From contig DYNR01000002.1 of the NCBI GenBank assembly GCA_020720945.1, positions 7,606-27,655 on the forward strand: a stretch of DNA of 20,050 nucleotides. Reading direction: 5' to 3'. How positions within the stretch are numbered: the stretch's first letter is position 1; every line of letters begins with the position of its first letter. The stretch is from Chthoniobacter flavus (GTDB lineage: Bacteria; Verrucomicrobiota; Verrucomicrobiia; Chthoniobacterales; DYNR01). Positions 13,461-20,050 of this stretch are shown here, piece by piece. A program made the translations under genes and the position numbers. The notes under the pieces were generated by a model. That model was not told the origin of the DNA. It searched no databases and saw only the letters and a list, made by a program, of their open reading frames with translations.

Positions 13461-15182
13461 ATGAACGACCCCGCCTTCGACTCCCCTCCGCTCATGGAAA
13501 TGCTCGCGGACTTGGCCATCTCCACGGGCGGCGAACCCGCCACCGTGGAACGCGCCCTTTTCCAACCTCCCGAAGGCGCCTCCCTCTCCCCTATCCATCG
13601 CCTCCTAGATGCCTCCGCCACCGAAGAAAACTCGTTCCTCGCCGCCCTCGCCGCCCGCCTCAACTTGCTCTGGATCGAAGCCCTCCCAGAAGCCCAATCC
13701 CTCCCCCAATCCATCCTCCCCGCCCGCATCGCCCTCCGCCACCTCCTCGTCCCCATCGAAGATAACGGCATCTTCCTCACCATCGCCTGCTGCGACCCTT
13801 TCAACCACTCGGCCCGCGCGATCGTCTCCCAACACATCGACCGCCGCATCCGCCTGGCCCTCACCCCCCGACTGGGTCTTGTCGCAACTCTCCGCGCACT
13901 CTACGGTGTCGGTGCCGATACTTTGGAACAACTCATGGAAGGCCGAGAAGGCGAAACCTCCTCGAACGACGAGGAAGCGGTCAATGTGATCGATGAGGAC
14001 GATGACGAAGCTTCCGTAATGAAATTCGTCAACCAGATTTTGCGCGAAGCTCTCAAACAACGCGCCACGGATATCCATGTGGAACCGATCGCCGACCAAC
14101 TCACCATCCGCTACCGCATCGACGGTGTCCTCCGCGAAACCCCCATCCCTGCCAATATCCGCATCCTCCGCGACTCGGTCATTTCCCGTATCAAAATCAT
14201 GGCAAACCTCGACATTGCGGAAAAACGCCTCCCCCAAGACGGCCGCATCCCCCTAGAACTCGCCGGACAAGCCATCGATGTCCGCGTCGCCACCATCCCC
14301 TCGGTTTCTGGCGAAACCATCAGCCTCCGCTTGCTGGGCCAAGAGATTTTTGACTTCCCACGCCTTGGCCTAGACCACAAAAGCGAGTCCGTAATCCGCG
14401 ACCTCATCGCCATGCCCAACGGCATCATCCTCGTCACGGGCCCGACCGGTTGCGGAAAATCAACAAGCCTCTACACCTTCCTCTCTTCCTTAAACACGAA
14501 AGACCGCCGCATCGTGACCATCGAAGACCCCGTCGAACACAAACTCCCCGGTGTCGTCCAAATCGCCGTCCGCTCGGAAATCGGCCTCTCCTTCGCACGC
14601 GCCCTCCGCGCCATCCTCCGCGGCGACCCAAATGTCATCATGATCGGCGAAATGCGGGACTTTGAAACCGCAGAAATCGCCATCCGCGCTTCCCTCACGG
14701 GCCACCTAGTTTTCAGCACCCTCCACACGAACGACTCCGTGGGCGGCATCACCCGCCTCATCGATATGGGCGTCGAACCGTTCCTCGTCGGCACCGCCGT
14801 CCGCGTTTTCATCGCGCAACGCCTCGTCCGCCGCCTCTGCCCCCAATGCAGAAAAAAAGACGATGTCGGCACTAGCTTCCTCCACAAAGAAGGGATCCCG
14901 ATTCCCGAGGGCACCGTGATTTACAAACCGAACGGCTGCCGCCAATGCCACAACACGGGCTATGTCGGACGAATCGCCCTCTTCGAGATTTGCCGCATCA
15001 CCACCCGGATGCAAGAACTCGTCCAAGCAAAAGCTCCCGCTTCGGCTCTCAAACGCATTGCGATGGAGGAAGGTCTCGTCCCCCTCCGACTCCAAGGCTG
15101 GAGCCGCGTCATCGACGGAACCACTTCGGTCGAAGAAGTCCTCCGCGTAACCTTGGCGGAAATCGCCGCCATCGACGAATGA
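13461..15182 (+). CDS. gspE: T2SS assembly ATPase GspE, 573 aa
   Basis: GspE is the cytoplasmic hexameric ATPase that powers pseudopilus assembly. It has an N1E-type domain (to about 170), an acidic linker (VIDEDDDEASVMKFVNQIL), the RATDIHVEP region, Walker A GPTGCGKST at 327-335, the Asp box TIEDPVEHKLPGVVQ, Walker B NVIMIGEMRD (about 391-400) and the His box HLVFSTLHTND. A tetracysteine zinc site is formed by C460/C463 and C493/C496. The common arginine motif reads RAILRGDPN here, with glycine where glutamine is usual in this family (RQDP). ATG 13461 follows a weak GGA; the gap from gspD is eight bases. The stop overlaps a mini-ORF leading to gspF. Confidence 0.97.
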   Translation: MNDPAFDSPPLMEMLADLAISTGGEPATVERALFQPPEGASLSPIHRLLDASATEENSFLAALAARLNLLWIEALPEAQSLPQSILPARIALRHLLVPIEDNGIFLTIACCDPFNHSARAIVSQHIDRRIRLALTPRLGLVATLRALYGVGADTLEQLMEGREGETSSNDEEAVNVIDEDDDEASVMKFVNQILREALKQRATDIHVEPIADQLTIRYRIDGVLRETPIPANIRILRDSVISRIKIMANLDIAEKRLPQDGRIPLELAGQAIDVRVATIPSVSGETISLRLLGQEIFDFPRLGLDHKSESVIRDLIAMPNGIILVTGPTGCGKSTSLYTFLSSLNTKDRRIVTIEDPVEHKLPGVVQIAVRSEIGLSFARALRAILRGDPNVIMIGEMRDFETAEIAIRASLTGHLVFSTLHTNDSVGGITRLIDMGVEPFLVGTAVRVFIAQRLVRRLCPQCRKKDDVGTSFLHKEGIPIPEGTVIYKPNGCRQCHNTGYVGRIALFEICRITTRMQELVQAKAPASALKRIAMEEGLVPLRLQGWSRVIDGTTSVEEVLRVTLAEIAAIDE

Positions 15183-15229
15183 ACCCTCCCTCCGTAAAAC
15201 CCCTGCCGCCCTCTTCGCCCCATGCCTGA
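15179..15229 (+). other. Possible 16-residue bridging mini-ORF between gspE and gspF
   Basis: ATG 15179 overlaps the gspE stop (ATGA). The frame encodes MNPPSVKPLPPSSPHA and stops at TGA 15227-15229, a few bases after the gspF ATG at 15222. A ribosome terminating here would be next to the gspF start. It may be coincidence, but it repeats the arrangement seen between gspI and gspJ. Confidence 0.3.
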
Positions 15230-16469
15230 TTTTACCTACCGCGCCTTGGATGCCGGCGGCAAACTGCACGAGGGAATGCTGGTCGCCCGCACCCGCCAAG
15301 AAGCTCTCGCCCAACTGACGACGCGCCGACTCCAACCGGTGAGCCTCCGCACCAGTGCCTCTGCCGACGCTTCGCAAGCCTCGGAAGCCACCGCCGTATC
15401 CTCCGCCGCAAAATCAAAAAAATTCCAACCCCTCAAACCCGCGCAACAACTCCTCTTCACCACGGAAATGGTCGAACTCCTCCAAGCCGGCCTCCAGCTC
15501 GAACAAGCTCTCGGTGTCATGGAAACCCGCGAAGAACGCTCTTCCCTCAAACTCGCCGCCGCCGCCCTCCGCGCCCGCGTCCGCGAAGGTGCAAGTTTTT
15601 CAAAAGCTCTCAAGGAATGCGACACGGGCTTCTCCCCACTTTTTATCAGCATCTGCAACGCGGGCGAAGCTTCGGGCGCCCTCCCAAAAATGCTGGAAAG
15701 CCAGGCCTCCCACATGGCGTTCTTGCTCGACCTCCAACGCCGACTGATTTCCGCCCTCGTCTATCCTTGCGTCGTCTTAGTCGCCGGGGTCGCCCTCCTG
15801 ATTATCTTCATGACCTTCTTGCTCCCGCAACTCACGAGCTTGCTGGGCAAAACGGGACAACAACTCCCTCTGGTCACCCGCGCTCTGGTGGCTTCGAGCG
15901 AATGGTTGGGCGTCTGGTGGTGGACGATTCCTGTCGGCGTTGTCCTCCTCTTTATCGCCCAACGAATCTATGTGAAAACCCCCGCCGGCCGCCGCGCATG
16001 GGATCGTTTTGTCCTCTCTCTCCCTCTCTTCGGCCCCCTCCTCCGCAAACGCTTCCTCGCCCAGTTCCTCCAAACCCTTTCGACTCTCGCAAGCAATGGG
16101 GTCAACCTCCTCCAAGGTCTCTCTCTGGTCCGCGGCACTTTTGGCAATACCCAAATCTCTGCGGTTCTCGACCAAGTCTCCGCCGCAGTCTCCGAGGGTG
16201 TCCCGCTCTCGAAAAGCATGAAAAAACAAGAAATCTTTCCCCCCGCCCTCATCGATATTTTGCGCATCGGCGAACAGACGGGCGACATTGCCACCGCCCT
16301 CAAACGCGGCGCGGAAAAATACGACCGCGAGTTTAACCTCGTCATGGAACGCTTTTCTACCCTCATCCAACCTCTCTCGATTTTGATCGTCGCCATCTTT
16401 GTCGGTGTCGTCGCCTACGCCATGATCACCGGGATCCTCACCACCGTTTCCGGCCTCCGAACCCGCTAA
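15222..16469 (+). CDS. gspF: T2SS inner-membrane platform protein GspF, 415 aa
   Basis: GspF is the polytopic core of the assembly platform, working with GspE, L and M. An N-terminal segment MPDFTYRALDAGGKLHEGML is the usual family start. Two homologous cytoplasmic domains (about 72-175 and 275-380) carry LLFTTEMVELLQAGLQLEQA and FLAQFLQTLSTLASNGVNLL. Three membrane helices lie at about 177-203, 231-250 and 385-407. An Ala/Ser-rich linker occupies residues 44-66. Length is normal. ATG 15222 is preceded by a pyrimidine-rich sequence (CCCTCTTCGCCCC) with no Shine-Dalgarno motif. It is 39 bases after gspE and 19 bases before the DUF445 gene. Confidence 0.96.
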   Translation: MPDFTYRALDAGGKLHEGMLVARTRQEALAQLTTRRLQPVSLRTSASADASQASEATAVSSAAKSKKFQPLKPAQQLLFTTEMVELLQAGLQLEQALGVMETREERSSLKLAAAALRARVREGASFSKALKECDTGFSPLFISICNAGEASGALPKMLESQASHMAFLLDLQRRLISALVYPCVVLVAGVALLIIFMTFLLPQLTSLLGKTGQQLPLVTRALVASSEWLGVWWWTIPVGVVLLFIAQRIYVKTPAGRRAWDRFVLSLPLFGPLLRKRFLAQFLQTLSTLASNGVNLLQGLSLVRGTFGNTQISAVLDQVSAAVSEGVPLSKSMKKQEIFPPALIDILRIGEQTGDIATALKRGAEKYDREFNLVMERFSTLIQPLSILIVAIFVGVVAYAMITGILTTVSGLRTR

Positions 16470-16488
16470 CCCTACCCTTTTTTCACCG

Positions 16489-17775
16489 ATGAACCTCGAT
16501 TTTACGCTCCCGCAAATGCGACGGATCGCCACGGGCTCCCTCCTCTTTTGCGTCCTCGCGATGGCCCTCGCAAAATTCTTTGAACCCTCCCTACCCGCCC
16601 TCGCCTGGCTCACCGCTTTCTTCGAAGCCGCTACCGTCGGCGCCATGGCGGATTGGTTTGCTGTCGTCGCCCTTTTCCGCCACCCCATGGGCATCAAAAT
16701 CCCACACACCGCCATCCTCCCCGCCAATAAAAATCGGGTGGGCGAATCCCTCGCTTCCTTCCTCGATAACAGCTTCCTCACCCCGGAACAACTCGGTCCC
16801 CGCTTCCGCAAAATCAATTACGCCGCCTTCTCTTCGCAATGGCTGAAAAACCACTCCGCGATGCTCGCCGATAAAGCGGCCAGCTTTGCCCCAAATATCC
16901 TGAGCGGCTTCTCCGACGAAGAAATGACTTCGCTCCTCTCCCAAAAAACCAAGGAAATGATCCGCAAAACCGATGTCGCCCCGCTGCTTGGGGAAGGTAT
17001 CGAAATCATGGCAAAAAACGGGCGCGACCGAGAAATTTTCACCTCTCTCATCAAATCTTCCCGGCAAATGATCGAGGAGCACCGCCCGCTCATCCAATCC
17101 AAAATCCGGGAGGAAATCCCCCTCTCTTCGGAAATGCTCGGCAAACTCTTGCCGATGAAGGAACTCTTCGGCCCGGTCGTGGACAGTGCGCGGGAAAAAC
17201 TCGCTTCGCTGGTCGCAGAAAAATCAATCCAAAAAGTCCAGGCTACCTTGGACGAAGCGGTGGACTCCCCGACGCACTCGCTCTGGCTTTCCTTCGAAAA
17301 ACAATTGCACAACCTCATCGGAGATTTGAAGTTTTCCGAAGAAATGAAAACCAAAGTCCGCGAGATGCAAAACTCGCTGGCGGACGGACGCCTGGTCGAT
17401 GACTTCGCAATGAAAACTTGGCGGGAACTCAAGGAGTTTTTGCTGGCGGACTGCGCCGCTGAAAATTCGCTGGTCCGCCAAAAAATCGAAAGCTCCATCC
17501 TTTCTCTCGCCGGACAACTCGAAGAAAACGATGCCTGGCGCACGAGCATGAACCGCTTTTTGGGCGAGCAAATCCTCGCCTACGCCCTGTCGAACAAGCA
17601 CCATGTCCGCGAACTGGTGGTTTCGACGGTCAACGAATGGGATGCCGAGGAAATGGCGGAAAAACTCGAAGACACCGTCGGCAGGGACTTGCAGTTTATC
17701 CGGCTAAACGGAACCGTCGTCGGCGGCATCATGGGCCTCGCCATCCACGGCATTTTCTGGCTACTCGGAAAATAA
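16489..17775 (+). CDS. DUF445 (YjiN-type) membrane protein, 428 aa
   Basis: This is a DUF445-family inner-membrane protein of unknown function. The family signature GAMADWFAVVALFRHP (residues 51-66), then GIKIPHTAILPANKNRVGES, is clear, and so is the C-terminal QFIRLNGTVVGGIMGLAIHG with a closing membrane segment. N- and C-terminal helices flank a long, charged, largely helical middle (about 90-395), the common plan for the family. It begins 19 bases after gspF, so it may be transcribed with the T2SS operon, but no functional link is known. The leader before ATG 16489 is CCCTTTTTTCACCG, with no ribosome site. Confidence 0.92.
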   Translation: MNLDFTLPQMRRIATGSLLFCVLAMALAKFFEPSLPALAWLTAFFEAATVGAMADWFAVVALFRHPMGIKIPHTAILPANKNRVGESLASFLDNSFLTPEQLGPRFRKINYAAFSSQWLKNHSAMLADKAASFAPNILSGFSDEEMTSLLSQKTKEMIRKTDVAPLLGEGIEIMAKNGRDREIFTSLIKSSRQMIEEHRPLIQSKIREEIPLSSEMLGKLLPMKELFGPVVDSAREKLASLVAEKSIQKVQATLDEAVDSPTHSLWLSFEKQLHNLIGDLKFSEEMKTKVREMQNSLADGRLVDDFAMKTWRELKEFLLADCAAENSLVRQKIESSILSLAGQLEENDAWRTSMNRFLGEQILAYALSNKHHVRELVVSTVNEWDAEEMAEKLEDTVGRDLQFIRLNGTVVGGIMGLAIHGIFWLLGK

Positions 17776-17812
17776 TTCTTACCAACCGCACCACACACCA
17801 CTCTTCCAAACT

Positions 17813-18619
17813 ATGAAATGGATTCGCTACCAAGATCACAAAGGTTCCTCGCACTATGGCATCCACGACTCCTCGGGCATCTGGAAAGTTCTCGGCTCCC
17901 CGTTGGCACAATGGTCTATCACCCAAGAACCTGCCTCCATCGCAAAACTCCTCGCCCCAATCGAACCCTCCGCCATCCTTTGCATCGGACTCAACTACCG
18001 CCGCCACGCCGAAGAAACCAATTCGCCGATCCCGGAATACCCCGTGCTTTTTTTCAAAAACCCGGCATCGGTCCAACACCCCGGTGCCCCGATCGAACTC
18101 CCGCGCCACCTCCGCAGCGACAAAGTGGACTACGAATGCGAACTTGCCGTCGTCATCGGTCGCCGCACAAAAAACGCAACCATCCAAAACGCCCTAGACT
18201 CGATCCTCGGCTACACCTGCGCGAACGATGTGAGCGCTCGGGATTGGCAAAAACACGCGGGCGGCGGACAGTGGTGCCGCGGCAAAAGCTTTGATTCTTT
18301 TTGCCCCTTAGGCCCCTGCCTCGTCACCCCAGAAGATATTCCAGACCCCCAAACCCTCCGCATCCGCACGACCGTCGCAGGCGAAACGCTCCAAGACTCA
18401 AACACCTCGGACATGATTTTTTCGGTGGCGGAAATCATCGCCTTCCTCAGCGGCAGCACCACCCTCCTCCCCGGCACCGTCATCCTCACGGGCACCCCGC
18501 ACGGCGTCGGCATGGGTCGCTCCCCCTTCCGCTGGCTCCAAACAGGCGAAGAGGTCACCGTCAGCATCGACCAAATCGGCGACTTATCAAACCCCGTCAT
18601 CGAAGAACCTTTGCCCTGA
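17813..18619 (+). CDS. Fumarylacetoacetate hydrolase-family protein, 268 aa
   Basis: This is a small-type FAH-family enzyme; members cleave or isomerise acylpyruvates and related dicarbonyl acids, or decarboxylate oxaloacetate, using Mg2+ or Mn2+. Likely metal ligands are E108 and E110 in DYECELAVVIGR and D139 in CANDVSARDWQ. A His-Glu pair like the catalytic dyad of FAHD1 appears in NYRRHAEE (H65, E68). Other family marks are GKSFDSFCPLGP, DSNTSDMIFSV and TVILTGTPHGVGMG. The exact substrate cannot be read from sequence. It follows the DUF445 gene by 37 bases with no clear terminator. ATG 17813 has no Shine-Dalgarno sequence. Its neighbours give no pathway context. Confidence 0.93.
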   Translation: MKWIRYQDHKGSSHYGIHDSSGIWKVLGSPLAQWSITQEPASIAKLLAPIEPSAILCIGLNYRRHAEETNSPIPEYPVLFFKNPASVQHPGAPIELPRHLRSDKVDYECELAVVIGRRTKNATIQNALDSILGYTCANDVSARDWQKHAGGGQWCRGKSFDSFCPLGPCLVTPEDIPDPQTLRIRTTVAGETLQDSNTSDMIFSVAEIIAFLSGSTTLLPGTVILTGTPHGVGMGRSPFRWLQTGEEVTVSIDQIGDLSNPVIEEPLP

Positions 18620-18745
18620 CAATCTTAAAATGACACAGGGAACCCAACGATACTACTCTCTGGCTACCACTCCCCTTCAAAATTTATCTACGCCAATCTA
18701 CGGCTTCTTTTTTGCAAAAATTAGCACCCTTCCGGCACCGATTTT
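18620..18745 (+). other. Intergenic gap before the transporter, with a 12-base palindrome
   Basis: This 126-base gap is AT-richer than its flanks. It contains the perfect palindrome TTTTTGCAAAAA (18709-18720), a direct repeat ATCTACG (18686-18692 and 18696-18702) and a weak CCCTG/CAGGG pair around the end of the FAH gene. CAAAAAT (18715-18721) can also pair with ATTTTTTG (18741-18748). None is a convincing terminator or promoter on its own, but the transcription unit probably changes here. Confidence 0.4.
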
Positions 18746-20050
18746 TTGATCCGAGATGAAACATTTTTTTGCGCGGGTTCTGAACTGCCCCCGCAAGCCC
18801 CGCCTGCCAACTCGCCCAACCGCTGGTTCGCCCTCTGCGGAGTCTGTCTGGCCGTCACGATGTATGCCCTGGATGCCAGCATCGTCAACATCGCCCTCCC
18901 CTCCCTCCTAAAACAATTCTCTTGCTCGCTGAAGGAAATCCAGTGGGTCATGATTTCCTACTTGGCGGCCAGCGTCGCCCTCCTCCTGCCTGTGGCAAAA
19001 ATGGCAAACCGCCACGGGAGGAAACGCATTTTCTTGGCAGGTCTAACCATTTTCCTTTTGGGCTCCCTACTTTGCGGCATTTCTTGGAACCTCCCTTCCA
19101 TCGTCGTGTTCCGCGTTGTCCAAGGCCTGGGTGCCGCCTGCCTCGCCGCTCTGATGTCTTCGGTCATCACCGGGATTTTCCCCGATAACGAACTCGGGCG
19201 CGCCCTTGGCCTTGTCACGACTTTTGCCACCCTCGGCACTTCTTTAGGACCGAGCATCGGCGGCTACCTCATCTCCTTGGCCGGTTGGCCGTGGATTTTT
19301 TTGGTCAACTTGCCCGTGGGCGTTTTAGCCCTTTATCTGGTCACCGTTTTCGTCCCGAACGACAAAAAGCCCCCCTCCGAACCCGCCTCCATCGCCCCTC
19401 CTTCCCCCCGCCCGCAAATGCTCCCGCTCCTTGCAAACCCCGATCTCTTGATCGCCCTTTCCGCCCGTTTTTTTTCGATGGCTCTCAACGCGGCCTTCCT
19501 CTTCCTCGCCCCCTTCCTCCTCCAAAAAAGCCTCCATTTTTCGATCGAAAAATCGGGCATTTTCCTTGCTGCCACCCCCGTTTTTATCGGGATCGCCGCT
19601 CCGGTCATCGGCTTCCTCTGCGACAAATTCGGCACTCGCAATTTCAACCTCGCCGGACTGCTTTGCCTCTTTCTTTCCTCGTTTTCTCTCGCCTCCTTTC
19701 ACGAAGGAATGTCGGATTCTTCCTACCTCGCAAAACTCCTTCTCTTCGGCGCGGGAATGGCATTTTTGAACGCCCCGAACAACAAAATCATCATGGGCAC
19801 CGTCACCCCGCAAAACCGTTCTTCGGCATCCGCCTTCCTTTCGTTTTCGATCATGCTGGGGCAAATGGCGGGTGTCTGGGGAGCGGGTGCCCTCTTTCGG
19901 CAAATCGCGGAATCCCGCTTCGGAAACGCAGATCTGTCCAAACTCCTGCCCGCACAAATCGCCGCCTCTTCTGGCGGGGTTTTCCTCTTCTTCGCCCCCT
20001 TTTTGCTCCTCCCTCTCCTAGCAACGCTCTTCCGCCCACCCCCTCCCCCT
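18746..20050 (+). CDS. Major facilitator transporter, DHA2/EmrB-like with 12 TM (3' end outside window)
   Basis: This is a proton-coupled efflux-type transporter in the inner membrane. It shows the MFS marks MYALDASIVNIALPSL in TM1, AKMANRHGRKRIFLAG (motif A) after TM2, and LGTSLGPSIGGYLI (motif C) in TM5, typical of drug:H+ antiporters. Twelve hydrophobic segments can be counted, with a Pro-rich central loop (DKKPPSEPASIAPPSP) in place of the two extra helices of 14-TM DHA2 members. The frame is open from 18725 (TAG at 18722-18724) to the window end, where it reads RPPPPP, so the stop must be close. The start is unclear: TTG 18746 is the only standard start before TM1, while ATG 18860 would cut TM1. 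An ATG at 18756 lies in another frame. The substrate is unknown. Confidence 0.88.
   Translation, partial: MIRDETFFCAGSELPPQAPPANSPNRWFALCGVCLAVTMYALDASIVNIALPSLLKQFSCSLKEIQWVMISYLAASVALLLPVAKMANRHGRKRIFLAGLTIFLLGSLLCGISWNLPSIVVFRVVQGLGAACLAALMSSVITGIFPDNELGRALGLVTTFATLGTSLGPSIGGYLISLAGWPWIFLVNLPVGVLALYLVTVFVPNDKKPPSEPASIAPPSPRPQMLPLLANPDLLIALSARFFSMALNAAFLFLAPFLLQKSLHFSIEKSGIFLAATPVFIGIAAPVIGFLCDKFGTRNFNLAGLLCLFLSSFSLASFHEGMSDSSYLAKLLLFGAGMAFLNAPNNKIIMGTVTPQNRSSASAFLSFSIMLGQMAGVWGAGALFRQIAESRFGNADLSKLLPAQIAASSGGVFLFFAPFLLLPLLATLFRPPPPP

Noticed and set aside
14928..14957. CRQCH in GspE, which literally matches the CxxCH haem-binding pattern
   Set aside because: GspE is cytoplasmic, and these cysteines pair with CPQC at 460-463 as the known zinc-binding tetracysteine site of this ATPase family.
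18613..18654. CCCTG/CAGGG pair as a terminator after the FAH-family gene
   Set aside because: The stem is five base pairs with a long AT-rich loop and no following T-run.

Overview
The window is about 58-60% GC by eye and nearly every gene reads left to right. It is dominated by a complete-looking run of type II secretion system (T2SS) core genes in the order G-H-I-J-K-L-M-(C-like)-D-E-F. Upstream is a ResB-CcsA fusion for cytochrome c maturation and downstream are household genes. The gene order, the ResB-CcsA fusion, the DUF445 neighbour, non-ATG starts and scarce Shine-Dalgarno signals suggest a Gram-negative bacterium, perhaps of the Verrucomicrobiota/PVC group. That placement is an inference from style, not a match to a known genome.

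Layout. Bases 1-243 are AT-rich (about one third GC in the first 60 bases). They hold the tail of an upstream gene overlapping by ATGA a small antitoxin-like gene that ends in a perfect hairpin. Bases 284-3765 encode a probable lipoprotein and, overlapping it by GTGA, a 950-residue ResB-CcsA protein. Bases 3766-3920 are a gap with a strong 17-bp imperfect hairpin (3851-3895). Bases 3921-5084 encode an exported beta-rich protein of unknown function. Bases 5140-16469 are the T2SS operon: major pseudopilin G, minor pseudopilins H, I, J, K, inner-membrane platform L and M, a secreted Pro/Gln-rich GspC/PilP-like candidate, secretin D, ATPase E and platform F. Bases 16489-17775 encode a DUF445 (YjiN-type) membrane protein, 17813-18619 a fumarylacetoacetate-hydrolase-family enzyme, and 18746 to the window end a 12-TM major facilitator transporter.

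How the genes work together. GspE drives assembly of a GspG pseudopilus, tipped by H-I-J-K, on the F-L-M platform. Substrates leave the periplasm through the GspD secretin, and GspC normally links platform and secretin. No canonical gspC is present, but the 232-residue protein between gspM and gspD sits where such a linker would be expected. The prepilin peptidase GspO, needed to process five of these proteins, is not in the window. Most junctions are 4-base start/stop overlaps (ATGA, TTGA), pointing to translational coupling; two junctions without an overlap are bridged by tiny ORFs.

No CRISPR array, tRNA, rRNA, insertion sequence or clearly new defence system was found. The points most worth a second look are the Pro/Thr/Ser-rich tails shared by several periplasmic T2SS parts, the GspC-like candidate, the exported protein ahead of gspG with its upstream hairpin, the mini-ORF bridges, and the unclear start of the transporter gene.
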